Part shown: positions 8,194 to 16,900 of the stretch, in pieces
Position numbering within the stretch: position 1 is the first letter of the stretch
Layout of the letters: each line of letters opens with the position of its first letter
NCBI GenBank assembly: GCA_934320655.1
Contig: CAKRFN010000005.1
Coordinates: forward strand, 62,001 to 126,000
Direction: 5' to 3'
From: an uncultured Eubacterium sp.
Lineage (GTDB): Bacteria > Bacillota > Clostridia > Lachnospirales > Lachnospiraceae
Length of the DNA stretch: 64,000 nucleotides
Made by a program: the position numbers and the translations under genes
The notes under the pieces: model-generated
The model's database searches: none
Told to the model about the DNA's origin: nothing
The model's input: only the letters and a program-made list of their open reading frames with translations

Positions 8194-8214
8194 GAAAATG
8201 TAAACGATCGTTTA
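8173..8214. promoter_or_regulatory. Two TetR operator copies upstream of the rsgA-like gene
   Basis: TAAACGGTCGTTTA (8173-8186, one mismatch) and TAAACGATCGTTTA (8201-8214, identical to 6177-6190). They bracket the -10 box. The shared sequence links this operon to the TetR protein encoded at 6244. Confidence 0.8.
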
Positions 8215-8265
8215 TTTTTGGACAAAGGAGGAACATTTGTTTTTTGAAAGTAAAGGGTATATGAA

Positions 8266-8965
8266 ATGAAGTTAGAGCAATGGGGAGCAAGTGAAGCAGA
8301 CTGTGAGCTTGCGGCAGAGTATCCGCAATATGAACTTGGAAGAGTCGTATCGCAGGAAAAAGATTTCTTTCGCGTGGTTACAAATGAACAGGAATGTGCG
8401 GCAAGGGTTTCTGGAAAATTCAGATATGAGGTTTCTTCGGTTTCAGAATTTCCTGCTGTAGGAGATTTTGTTCTTGTGGAACGTTATCTGTCTATTGCAT
8501 GGGACAGCGGGGCAGCTCCGGCAGTCGTTTTGACAAAAACAGATTTGTTTGATCGGATAGAGGAACGAAAACTGGAGATTGAAAAAACAGCGATTGGCGT
8601 TCCTGTAATAGAAACCTCCGGGTTGACGGGAGGAGGACTGCATCAAATGGAACTGTATTTGCAGGAGCGGAAAACAGTTGCGTTTATCGGATCTTCCGGT
8701 GTAGGGAAATCAACGCTGATCAACCGGCTGCTCGGTGAGGAGTGTCTGAAAACAAATACACTGAGAAATGACGATAGAGGACGGCATACCACGACTCACA
8801 GAGAGCTGTTTTTTATTCCGGGTCACGGAATGGTCATCGACACACCGGGAATGCGTGAGCTTGGGATGTGGAATGCCGGGGAAGGGATCGGGCACACGTT
8901 TGCGGATATTGAACAGCTCGCTTAAAGAGATCGCAAAGTATAACAAAAATAATTTAAAAAAGTAG
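8266..8965 (+). pseudogene. RsgA-like ribosome-assembly GTPase with two internal deletions
   Basis: The frame 8266-8925 encodes 219 residues; family members have about 290-360. The GTPase core is present in the circularly permuted order of RsgA: TKTDL (G4), FIGSSGVGKST (G1), a GRHTTTHRE switch, DTPGMRELGMW (G3). Two parts are missing. After VGDFVLV the protein jumps to ERYLSIAWDSGA, skipping the segment where relatives have the end of the OB fold, VLPRRS and the linker up to N-L-R-R-L. After FADIEQLA the frame stops, yet the family's typical end, KEIAKYNKNNLKK, follows at once in another frame (8924-8962); the zinc domain (C-x-C-x-H-x-C type) between them is gone. It is probably a decayed paralogue, although a 219-residue product could still be made under TetR control. 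Confidence 0.8.
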
Positions 8966-8981
8966 AAAAGGAAAACTAAAA

Positions 8982-9608
8982 ATGGAAAAAAATAATATCA
9001 TGATTCGTCTGGAGAAAAAAGAAGAATATCGTGAAGTAGAAAATCTGGTAAGGGAAAGTTTCTGGAATGTCTATCGTCCGGGATGTCTGGAGCATTATGT
9101 ATTGCATCAGCTCCGTGATGATCCGGCATTTGTTCCGGAACTAGATTTTGTGATGTTTCTCAATAAAAAACTGATCGGGCAAAATATGTTTATGCGAACA
9201 GACATTAAAGCAGACGATGGAAGAAAGATTCCGATTATGACGATGGGACCGATCTGCATTACTCCGGAATTGAAACGGCAGGGATATGGAAAAATTCTGC
9301 TGGACTATTCACTTGACCGGGCGGCGGAGCTTGGCTGTGAAGCGCTCTGCTTTGAAGGAAATATTGATTTTTACGGAAAAAGCGGCTTCAGACCGGCAAG
9401 TGAATTTGGCATCCGGTATCATGGTCTGGAAGAAGGGCAGGATGCATCGTTTTTTCTGTGCAAAGAGCTGAAAAACGGATATCTGGATGGCATTACGGGA
9501 GAATATGCGACACCGGCGGGATATTTTGTGGATGAAAAGGAGACAGAGGCATTTGATCAGTCATTCCCTTATAAAGAGAAGAAAAAACTGCCGGGACAAT
9601 TATTTTAA
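8982..9608 (+). CDS. GNAT family N-acetyltransferase
   Basis: A 208-residue protein with a GNAT fold. The acetyl-CoA-binding motif A is PICITPELKRQGYGKILLDYSLDRA (near residues 88-112), followed by LGCEALCFEGNIDFYGKSGFRPA, where the YGKSGF element is the usual motif B. It resembles the YhbS-type predicted acetyltransferases. The acceptor is unknown. It is second in the probable TetR-controlled operon beginning at 8165 and is followed 22 bases later by a methyltransferase. Confidence 0.88.
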   Translation: MEKNNIMIRLEKKEEYREVENLVRESFWNVYRPGCLEHYVLHQLRDDPAFVPELDFVMFLNKKLIGQNMFMRTDIKADDGRKIPIMTMGPICITPELKRQGYGKILLDYSLDRAAELGCEALCFEGNIDFYGKSGFRPASEFGIRYHGLEEGQDASFFLCKELKNGYLDGITGEYATPAGYFVDEKETEAFDQSFPYKEKKKLPGQLF

Positions 9609-9630
9609 ACAGATCAGGAGGTAAAGAACG

Positions 9631-10389
9631 ATGAAAAAAATGGAAAAAGACTGGTATAAAAAAGTATGGTCATTGGATATTGCAAATATGTCATGGGTGG
9701 AAGATACGAAAAATGAGGTTGATTTTTTGATCAATCAGTTAGGTTTGCGGGGAAATGAGCGGATTCTCGACCTCGCCTGTGGTTATGGAAGGCACTCACT
9801 GGAATTAGCCAGACGGGGATACGATGTGACGGGTGTTGACATCACACCGGAATACATTGAGTATGCGAACAGCCGGGCAAAAGAGGAGGGGCTGAAAGCA
9901 GAATTTTTCTGCAAGGATATTCGAGAAGTGAAATTTGACGGCGAGTTTGATGTCGTGCTCAACATGGCGGACGGTGCAGTCGGGTACCTGGAAAACGATG
10001 CGGAAAATCTGAAAATATTTACAGTCGTAGCGAATGCCTTGAAAAAGGGTGGCAAACACTTTATGGACATTATGAACGGAAGCTATGCACAGACACATTT
10101 TCCGTGTAAGTTGTGGGATGAAGGTGAAAAATGTCTCACCTTATCCGCGTTTGAGTGGGACAAGGAAACGAAAACATTGCTGTACGGACAGGTGGATTAT
10201 CCTTATGGGGAACCGTTGTGGAAACCGGAAATCAAGGATGGAAATCCGATCCGGCTATATACACTGGATGAAATTGAAAAAATATTTTCCGATCTGGGTA
10301 TGCGTGTATGCAACAGTTATGCCGACTTTACCGGCAAGCCGTCATCCGATCATGATATTCAGTTGATGGTTTATTCTGTGCGCAGCTAA
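9631..10389 (+). CDS. Class I SAM-dependent methyltransferase
   Basis: A 252-residue protein with a Rossmann-type methyltransferase domain: motif I is ERILDLACGYGRHSLELARRG (near 50-70), motif II is YDVTGVDITPEYIEYA with the acidic residue that holds the ribose, and motif IV is FDVVLNMADGAVGYL. A strong AGGAGGT lies before the start. The substrate is unknown; the family (methyltransf_25 type) acts on small molecules or proteins. It sits last in the operon with the RsgA-like and GNAT genes. Confidence 0.9.
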   Translation: MKKMEKDWYKKVWSLDIANMSWVEDTKNEVDFLINQLGLRGNERILDLACGYGRHSLELARRGYDVTGVDITPEYIEYANSRAKEEGLKAEFFCKDIREVKFDGEFDVVLNMADGAVGYLENDAENLKIFTVVANALKKGGKHFMDIMNGSYAQTHFPCKLWDEGEKCLTLSAFEWDKETKTLLYGQVDYPYGEPLWKPEIKDGNPIRLYTLDEIEKIFSDLGMRVCNSYADFTGKPSSDHDIQLMVYSVRS

Positions 10390-10433
10390 GAAATCAAGTA
10401 AATGTATTCCTTTGTGTTTGAAAATAATAGCTG

Positions 10434-10462
10434 TTGACAAGTAGCTGGCAGGTAACTATAAT
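10434..10462 (+). promoter_or_regulatory. Promoter of the third tetR gene
   Basis: TTGACA and TATAAT at exactly 17 bases, a full consensus. An imperfect palindrome follows immediately. Confidence 0.85.
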
Positions 10463-10463
10463 G

Positions 10464-10485
10464 AAAGTGACCGAAGGGTAACTTT
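10464..10485. promoter_or_regulatory. Operator candidate for the third TetR protein
   Basis: A 22-base imperfect palindrome with arms AAAGTGACC and GGGTAACTTT (8 of 11 pairs match), directly downstream of the -10 box. It differs from the TAAACGATCGTTTA operator, so the two paralogous repressors appear to have diverged in specificity. Confidence 0.55.
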
Positions 10486-10511
10486 TGAACAGCGTTATTT
10501 AGGAGAAGCAT

Positions 10512-11123
10512 ATGGAAAAAAGAGAAAAAAACACAAAGGAAAAAATACTGGAAGAGGCATTAAAGTTATTTGCGCAGAGTGGTTACATGGGAACATCCAT
10601 GAATGAGATTGCTGCAAAATTGGGCGTTACCAAGGCTGCGTTGTATAAACACTATTCCAGTAAGCAGGAAATTTTAGACAGTATTATTGAGCGGATGAAT
10701 CAGATGGATATGGAAAGAGCAGAGGAATATGAGATGCCGGAAGGTGATATGGACAAAGTGATCGCAGGGTATAAACATACGGCGCTGGACAAGATCAGAG
10801 CGTTTACCAAAGTGCAGTTTCTGCATTGGACAGAGGAAGAATTTTCCTGCTGTTTCCGGAAAATGCTGACGTTAGAGCAGTATAGGGATCCGCAGATGGC
10901 AAAGCTATATCAGAATTATCTGGCAGATGGTCCGTTAGCATATATCGAAGCCCTGTTCTCCGGAATGCTGGATGATCCTGCAAAAGCAAAGCAGATGGCG
11001 CTTGATTTCTATGGACCGATCTTTTTGCTTTACAGTATTTATGACGGAACGGGTGACAAGGAGCAGATTATGGAACTGCTCGAACAGCATGTGGATCATT
11101 TTTCACAGAAGATGCAGGTGTAA
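10512..11123 (+). CDS. TetR/AcrR family transcriptional repressor (paralogue of the one at 6244)
   Basis: A 203-residue protein with the TetR helix-turn-helix TKEKILEEALKLFAQSGYMGTSMNEIAAKLGVTKAALYKHYSSKQEILDSII and a ligand domain sharing FRKMLTLEQYRDPQMAKLYQNYLADGP with the protein at 6244. The start is behind AGGAGAAGC. Its own promoter has consensus boxes and an imperfect palindrome over the transcription start, pointing to autorepression. No obvious target gene is adjacent: the next gene has its own consensus promoter. Ligand unknown. Confidence 0.9.
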   Translation: MEKREKNTKEKILEEALKLFAQSGYMGTSMNEIAAKLGVTKAALYKHYSSKQEILDSIIERMNQMDMERAEEYEMPEGDMDKVIAGYKHTALDKIRAFTKVQFLHWTEEEFSCCFRKMLTLEQYRDPQMAKLYQNYLADGPLAYIEALFSGMLDDPAKAKQMALDFYGPIFLLYSIYDGTGDKEQIMELLEQHVDHFSQKMQV

Positions 11124-11166
11124 TTGCAGGATCCATCATGTGAAGGCTGATGATGACAAAATCGTA

Positions 11167-11195
11167 TTGACATTGTAAGGAATGCCATGTATAAT
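11167..11195 (+). promoter_or_regulatory. Consensus promoter of the HTH-protein gene
   Basis: TTGACA and TATAAT separated by 17 bases. An in-frame ATG at 11187 lies inside this promoter, so it cannot be the real start of the downstream protein. Confidence 0.85.
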
Positions 11196-11234
11196 AAAGA
11201 CAAAACGATAATGTCATACGAGGAGAACGAAAGG

Positions 11235-11516
11235 ATGGAGCAGGTAGTAACATTAGAGGATGCGCGAAGAAGAATTGCAGAGCTGGAAAAGGAGAATGGC
11301 GCACTTCGGGAGGAATTGGAATATTACAAAAATCGGAAACTGAGTGGACGTCAGAAGCATAATGCCAAATGGATGGCGATTTACAACGATTTTGTTGCCT
11401 GTTATGAGGATGGCATGACGATGGTGGAGATCGCAAAGCGGAATCATGTCAGCGAGCGGACTATGTACAGGTATAAGGCTTATTATGACGAAATACACCA
11501 GAACTGCCCACAGTAG
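11235..11516 (+). CDS. Small coiled-coil / helix-turn-helix protein
   Basis: A 93-residue protein starting at the ATG at 11235, 9 bases after AGGAG; upstream in-frame ATGs fall inside or directly after the promoter. Residues about 6-36 form a coiled coil (LEDARRRIAELEKENGALREELEYYKN). The rest, DFVACYEDGMTMVEIAKRNHVSERTMYRYKAYYDEI, is a helix-turn-helix like the DNA-binding tail of serine recombinases or small transposase-like regulators. There is no catalytic domain. It is followed 14 bases later by the isochorismatase-fold gene, so the two may be one transcript. Confidence 0.7.
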   Translation: MEQVVTLEDARRRIAELEKENGALREELEYYKNRKLSGRQKHNAKWMAIYNDFVACYEDGMTMVEIAKRNHVSERTMYRYKAYYDEIHQNCPQ

Positions 11517-11530
11517 AGGAGGATTGTAAT

Positions 11531-12076
11531 ATGAGAAAAATACTGATTGTTATAGATATGCAGAATGATTTTGTGACGGGAGCACTCGGTTCGCAAGATG
11601 CACAAAACATTTTACAGAACGTAAGAACTAAGATAGAGACATCTATGGCACAAAAGGTCGAAGTGATCTTTACTAGGGACACGCATGGCGAGGACTATAT
11701 GCAGACAAATGAGGGAAAGCATTTGCCGGTGCCGCATTGTATAAAAGGGACGGAAGGCTGGCAGATCTGTTCACAGTTGACCGAGGGACTTCCTATGACC
11801 TGTCAGGTGATCGACAAACCGACCTTTGGCTATGTGGATTGGAAGAATATCATCCAGAGTCCGAACGCAGATGGAAAGGATTTACAGATAGAGCTGGTTG
11901 GTGTATGTACCGATATTTGTGTGGTATCCAATGCGCTGATTCTGAAAGCACTGTATCCGGAGGCGGGTGTCTCTGTGGATGCGGGCTGTTGTGCCGGTGT
12001 GACAAAAGAGTCGCATGAGGCGGCGCTGCTGACAATGAAATCCTGTCAGGTAGAAGTGTTGAATGAGAAACCGTGA
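11531..12076 (+). CDS. Isochorismatase-fold cysteine hydrolase (nicotinamidase-like)
   Basis: A 181-residue protein. ILIVIDMQNDFVTGAL has the first catalytic Asp, and VGVCTDICVVSNAL near residue 120-135 has the nucleophile Cys in the usual G-x-C-T-D-x-C-V setting. The middle segment GTEGWQI and the lysine of DKPTFGY are placed as in nicotinamidase/pyrazinamidase relatives. It probably cleaves a small amide; nicotinamide is possible but not provable. GAGGAGGATTG precedes the start. The strand and spacing suggest co-transcription with the HTH protein. Confidence 0.85.
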   Translation: MRKILIVIDMQNDFVTGALGSQDAQNILQNVRTKIETSMAQKVEVIFTRDTHGEDYMQTNEGKHLPVPHCIKGTEGWQICSQLTEGLPMTCQVIDKPTFGYVDWKNIIQSPNADGKDLQIELVGVCTDICVVSNALILKALYPEAGVSVDAGCCAGVTKESHEAALLTMKSCQVEVLNEKP

Positions 12077-12110
12077 GGAGCGGGCGTGAAAATTGTGAGG
12101 AGGACACCAC

Positions 12111-12956
12111 ATGGAACCTGAAAGAATAAAGGATAGCCGATGTTTCAGAATCTGTATGATTATCGTGTGTATCGTGATTGCGATTGTTTCCAATCGGGTG
12201 CTGGCGAAAAATTATGCGTCACCGGAATACGAGCTCAATAAGAACACCATTACCTATCTGGACGAGAAAAAGGCAACGGCGCTTGAATTATGTGCCGGAG
12301 CAACGGCGTTGTCCGCGGTGATCACCATGATACCCGGAGATACGGGAACACCGATTGCCGAAAAGCTGACGGATTTAAGCGGATATTTTCTGATTGTTGT
12401 ATCCGCAATATATCTGGAAAAGTACTTGTTGACGATTCTTGGTGCTTTGACCTTTCAATGGCTCATACCGGCTGCGATGATCGCGCTTGCCCTGTATTTT
12501 GGTATCAAAAAAGATGTCTGCTGGATGCTGGGTGTCAAAATTCTCATATTCGGAGTGGCATTGTACGCGGTGATACCGGTGAGTGTGCATGTGTCCCAGT
12601 TGATCTACCATACTTATCAGGAATCCATTGACGCTACGCTTACAGAGACGGAGCGGATGATCAGCCAGACGCAGGAGGCGGCAGATACACAGCCCGATAC
12701 ACAACAGGAAACGGATGAAACAGAGGGCTTCTTTTCGGGCTTGATCGATAAGGCAAAGGATACGATCGACAATGCAAAGAATGCCGCAGGTATTACGACA
12801 GAGCGGTTTAAGTATATGCTGAATCAGTTTATTGACGGGCTGGCGGTGCTGATTGTCACCACATGCCTGATTCCAGTTCTGGTCATGCTATTCTTTGCAT
12901 GGATGATAAAGATTCTGTTTGGAACCGGACTGAACCAGATCAAAGAGCGCAAATAA
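12111..12956 (+). CDS. Polytopic membrane protein of unknown function
   Basis: A 281-residue protein with hydrophobic segments near 10-30, 58-75, 88-112, 116-130 and 138-165, and a last one at about 240-270. Between the last two lies a polar, Glu/Gln/Thr-rich stretch (EAADTQPDTQQETDETEGFF) and an amphipathic helix. GAGGAGGACACC precedes the ATG. I recognise no family. A hairpin right after the stop ends the transcript. Confidence 0.65.
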   Translation: MEPERIKDSRCFRICMIIVCIVIAIVSNRVLAKNYASPEYELNKNTITYLDEKKATALELCAGATALSAVITMIPGDTGTPIAEKLTDLSGYFLIVVSAIYLEKYLLTILGALTFQWLIPAAMIALALYFGIKKDVCWMLGVKILIFGVALYAVIPVSVHVSQLIYHTYQESIDATLTETERMISQTQEAADTQPDTQQETDETEGFFSGLIDKAKDTIDNAKNAAGITTERFKYMLNQFIDGLAVLIVTTCLIPVLVMLFFAWMIKILFGTGLNQIKERK

Positions 12957-12972
12957 GAATCAGTACGGAATT

Positions 12973-13006
12973 GTTCAAGAGCTTCCCGAATGGGAAATCC
13001 TTGAAC
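12973..13006. terminator. Hairpin between convergent genes
   Basis: GTTCAAG (12973) pairs with CTTGAAC (13000), with an inner TTCCC-GAAT-GGGAA. It lies between the ends of two convergent genes and could serve both strands. The T-run after it is weak. Confidence 0.6.
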
Positions 13007-13022
13007 ATAGTATTTATTGCAT

Positions 13023-13559
13023 TTATGTCGTCGGTGCTTCGTAGCTGACATCGACTTCGCTCCATTGTACCCAGACAGAAGTCCGCGCGCCTCCATTAGA
13101 ACTGAACGTATGGATTTCGCACAGTGACCAGAGATTTGTGGTCGGGTTCTGCTGGCGGATCGTCATGCTGTGGGATTCCTGTGACTGGGTATACATGAGA
13201 TCGTCAAGTACCGTCCGGGTGGATACGGTCGTGTTATTATAGGTCTGTGATTCTACGGAGCTGCCATTATAAATGGTGATGCGCCGCATGTCGGTGAGGA
13301 CAGGCACAGCCGTATCTTTGGCAGCGACAGTGATCCGGATGGAGGTGGTAGAGGTGTTCTGATACGTCAGAATCAGGCTGCCGAGCGGAAGGTTGAATGT
13401 GCTGCCCGTTGCGGACAGGTTTACGTGGTACTCCTCGAGCGGTTTGAATAAGTTCGGTGAGGTGATGTCCTCGGCGGTAGTTTTAAAATTCAGCTTGTAG
13501 GTCAGCGGCGTATCCTCCACAGCCGTTACAACAATTTCTTGGTTTATTATTTGGACAGT
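13023..13559 (-). pseudogene. Hypothetical beta-rich protein, probably lacking its 5' part
   Basis: An open frame on the minus strand encodes up to 179 residues. From GTG at 13520 it reads 165, rich in Ser/Thr/Val with alternating hydrophobic residues (YKLNFKTTAEDI, LPLGSLILTYQN, SIRITVAAKD). No ATG and no ribosome binding site lie upstream in this frame before the stop at about 13560, so the gene looks 5'-truncated or decayed. No plus-strand gene explains the frame. I recognise no family; the composition suggests a surface or phage-structural type fold. Confidence 0.45.
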
Positions 13560-13568
13560 TCATGATAA

Positions 13569-13808
13569 GACTCCCTGAATATTTTTATAGTTACTTACAT
13601 TTTATGCAGAGATTTTGAATATGCGAAAAATGTAGCGAATTACCTGAATTGCTCCACGCAGCCGGTCGTTGAAGCCTTTGCAGAATTTTTACATACGAGT
13701 ATTGAGGAGGCGCGGGCGGAGCTCTATTTCGAAAATGACCTGTTCGGCGATCAACACCTGTGTTTTCGCGAAAAAGACACATACCTGCTTTGCAATATTT
13801 TTAGATAA
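13569..13808 (+). pseudogene. Remnant of an unidentified gene
   Basis: A frame of 79 codons, open from a TAA at 13566 to a TAA at 13806, without a start codon. It reads like a protein C-terminus: a helical stretch FEYAKNVANYLN, then VVEAFAEFLHTSIEEARAELYF and a Cys/Phe-rich end. Codon choice and amphipathic helices suggest it was once coding. I cannot name the family. Confidence 0.3.
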
Positions 13809-13836
13809 AATCATAGCGTCTCATACTTTGGAACGA

Positions 13837-13866
13837 TTTACATTTTTAGTCATATATGTATACAAT
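13837..13866 (+). promoter_or_regulatory. Promoter of the 1206-residue surface protein, with upstream box shared with 54984-55029
   Basis: TTTACA followed by TATACA (16 bases) or TACAAT (18 bases). It is preceded by CTCATACTTTGGAACGA at 13820. The same box, -35 and a similar -10 occur at 54984-55029 before another secreted-protein gene. Confidence 0.6.
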
Positions 13867-13927
13867 GAAAACAGGGATACAAAATTGGTGATAAGACCAG
13901 ACCTGAAATGATAGGAGGTACATATAT

Positions 13928-16900
13928 ATGAGAAAAAAGATGTGGATCGTTCTAGTTGTATTGATGCTGAATCTGCTGACCGGTGCGGTGTGCACATGGG
14001 CGGCGGATGATACACAGACTGGTGCGGTCGCGATGGTGAAGTATGAGAATCACGAGTGGACGCAGACATACGATACGCTGGATGAGGCAGTTGAGTATGC
14101 AACGACCAGAGTGGGTGAAGAGTTTGGGGCGATGACGGTCACGTTGCTCAGGGATGTGACGTTGGAGCAGCCACTCTGTGTGGATACATGCTACATTGAT
14201 GTCATTCTTGAGCTTGATGGACATACGATCTCCGGCGCGCTCGATGAGGCGCTTTTTCAGGTGTCGTATCTTTATGGAACCGAGGTATTTGCGATCCAGA
14301 ACGGCACGATCCGGAATTCCGGAAGCGGGGCTGCGCTGCTGCTGGATTATGGAAAAACAACCGTGCAAAATGTAAATGTGATTGGGGACACGGAGCTCAC
14401 AGGAAAATTTGTCGACAGTTCAAACTATGTCCCGACATTTATCGGCGGCGGTACCTTTACACAGATCCGGCGCAGCAGTGGTGGCAATTACAACCTGCCA
14501 TTTGGCGACAGCAAAAGCATATTGGCAAAGGGCTGCTATTTTGTAGATCCGGACGGTACGCGTGTGTCGGATCAGGACCGGCTGCAGAATGTCACAGTCA
14601 TGTCCTGCCAGCACAAGGACGAAAACGGGCAGTTTACATATGTTAAGGGTGATAATAAGGGAAATTACATCTGCACGATCTGCGGCAATCTCTGTCCGCA
14701 TGAGCACCGCAGTGATAACGTCTGTCAGGACTGTGGGCTGCTCATCGGTGTAGTACGTGAAAAGCGTGAGCCACAGTATTTTGATTCTTTTGATCATGCG
14801 TGGACGCAGGATTGGTCGATGAAGTATACGCTGGTGCGGGATCAGACATCAACAACGGTTCTGTGGACGAATTCGATGACCATTGATTTGAACGGATGCA
14901 TTTTTGTGCAGAGTACAGAGGGAGCGGGAAACGGGAGCACCAGCATTTCGGATGGCGTAACGACTGTTCAGAACTCGGCGGCGAAGGAAGGACACTATCA
15001 GGGAGAAGTGGTCGTTGGTGGTCTGCGTGAAGGTGATGGAAAGCTGGTGATTCCGGCACAGAATAACAATCTGACGATCGATAAGCTGACAGTGACAACG
15101 GGTCGCGCAGAGCTTGCCGGTGGTACGTTTGGCACAATTACGGTGGCAGACAACAAAGTCTGCAAGGATCTGTTGGCAGCGGGCTATTATTATGAAAAGG
15201 ATGGAAAACCGACAGGATATGGGGACGAAACCACACTTACACAGGTGACAGTGAAGCCCTGCGATCATCAGTCGCAGATGGTCATGGTTGGCACGGATTG
15301 TATGTGTCCCTGCGGAAACGTACATTTTGTGGCGCAGGTTGAGCGCGCGGGTGTGAGCACGTATTACGCAGACTTTGCGGCTGCCTGTGCTGCTGCGAAC
15401 GGTGATCGCGCAGCGGTGATCCGTCCGTTGGTGAATATGGATGGTCAGACGGTTGCACTTCGCGGGGATGTGACGGTAGAACTTCCGGACAACAGCGGCT
15501 TTTTTGCTCAGGCGTCACTGGAACTGACCGGTGGCACGGTGACCTTCCAATGCTCCGGCAGTGACAGCATCGGCGCGGTCTGCGTCCGGAGCGGCGGCAG
15601 AATGGAGACTGCTGCTGTGGGGCTGGATTTTGACTCGCTCACAGTCGAACCGGGCGGTGAGGCAGCGCTTGGCGCAGGCAGCTATGGCAGCGTCACGGTG
15701 AAAGGCGCGGCGGTCAGTGCAGCCGATTTTACACGATTGCTGGCGGACAAAAAGGCATTCCGTTTCGGCAGCGGCGGCTCATGGGTCAATGAAGGTGACC
15801 TGACAGACATCGAGGGAGGCAGACAGATCGCGGGTGTCGGGGTGTATGATGCGCCGTTTGGCCGTTTGAAAATTACCGGAAACAGCACGATCCAGTACGC
15901 TGAGACAGGCAGCGCAGCGACGCTCACGGCGGATTATGAGACCGGTACGACGATAGATGAAGGAAAGCTCACGTTTGCATGGTATACGGTCAATGCGGAC
16001 GGCACAAAGACACTGATTAAAAATGCATCCGGCAAGAGCTATGTGCTCCCCGCGGATCTGGCGCTCGGCGCGTACAGCTATTGTGTGCGTGTAAGCTGTG
16101 ACGGTTATGTGAGGGAGAGCGAGCCGTTTGGCGTGACGGTCGGGCAGCGGCTGCTGAGGCTTCCGGTGGCGGCAGATTCCCCAATTAAAAAAGCCTACGA
16201 TGGCACCGCGGCTGTGGATCTTCAGATCACAGGTTTTAAAGCTGAAGAAAGCGAAGCGACGGTCTATCCGCTGGAGCAGGGCAAGGATTTTGAAATCGAT
16301 AAGGTGTACTATGAGGATGTAAATGCCGGTGCTGTAAACGTTTATTTTGAAATTACGCTGAAAAATGACAATTATTGTTTCAACGATGGAAACCGGACAT
16401 CAAGCTATTTGTTTGGTGGTAAAATCACTAAGGCGGCAGCACCCACAGCGAAAGCGGGTACGCTGACGATCCAGAACGACTGCAAGGCGGACTATACGTT
16501 TGATTTCAAATCGCTTCTGCCTGCACTCGCAACATCAAAAAGCTACGGAACGATCGAGTATCGGCTTGATCAGGTCAATCTGGACGGCTATTATGGCAGC
16601 GGTGCGACCATTTCCGATGGCGTGCTGTATCTGCCGGTCAAGGCATATACGGGTGATACGACCGGAGTTGCCGGTACAGTGACAGTCACGGTCATCACAC
16701 AGAATTATGAGAACATCACGCTGACGCTGAAAATCCGTGCATCGGAGAAAAAACTGGCTGTTGCAGACGGTGATGTGACCGTTGCACAGAGTACGGTCAC
16801 TTACGGAGATCTGTTACACGACATTGAGATTGCAGGAACGATGAAGAATGGCAGTAAAACGGTCAAGGGAACTTTTGTATGGCAGGTGTCACAGCAGAAG

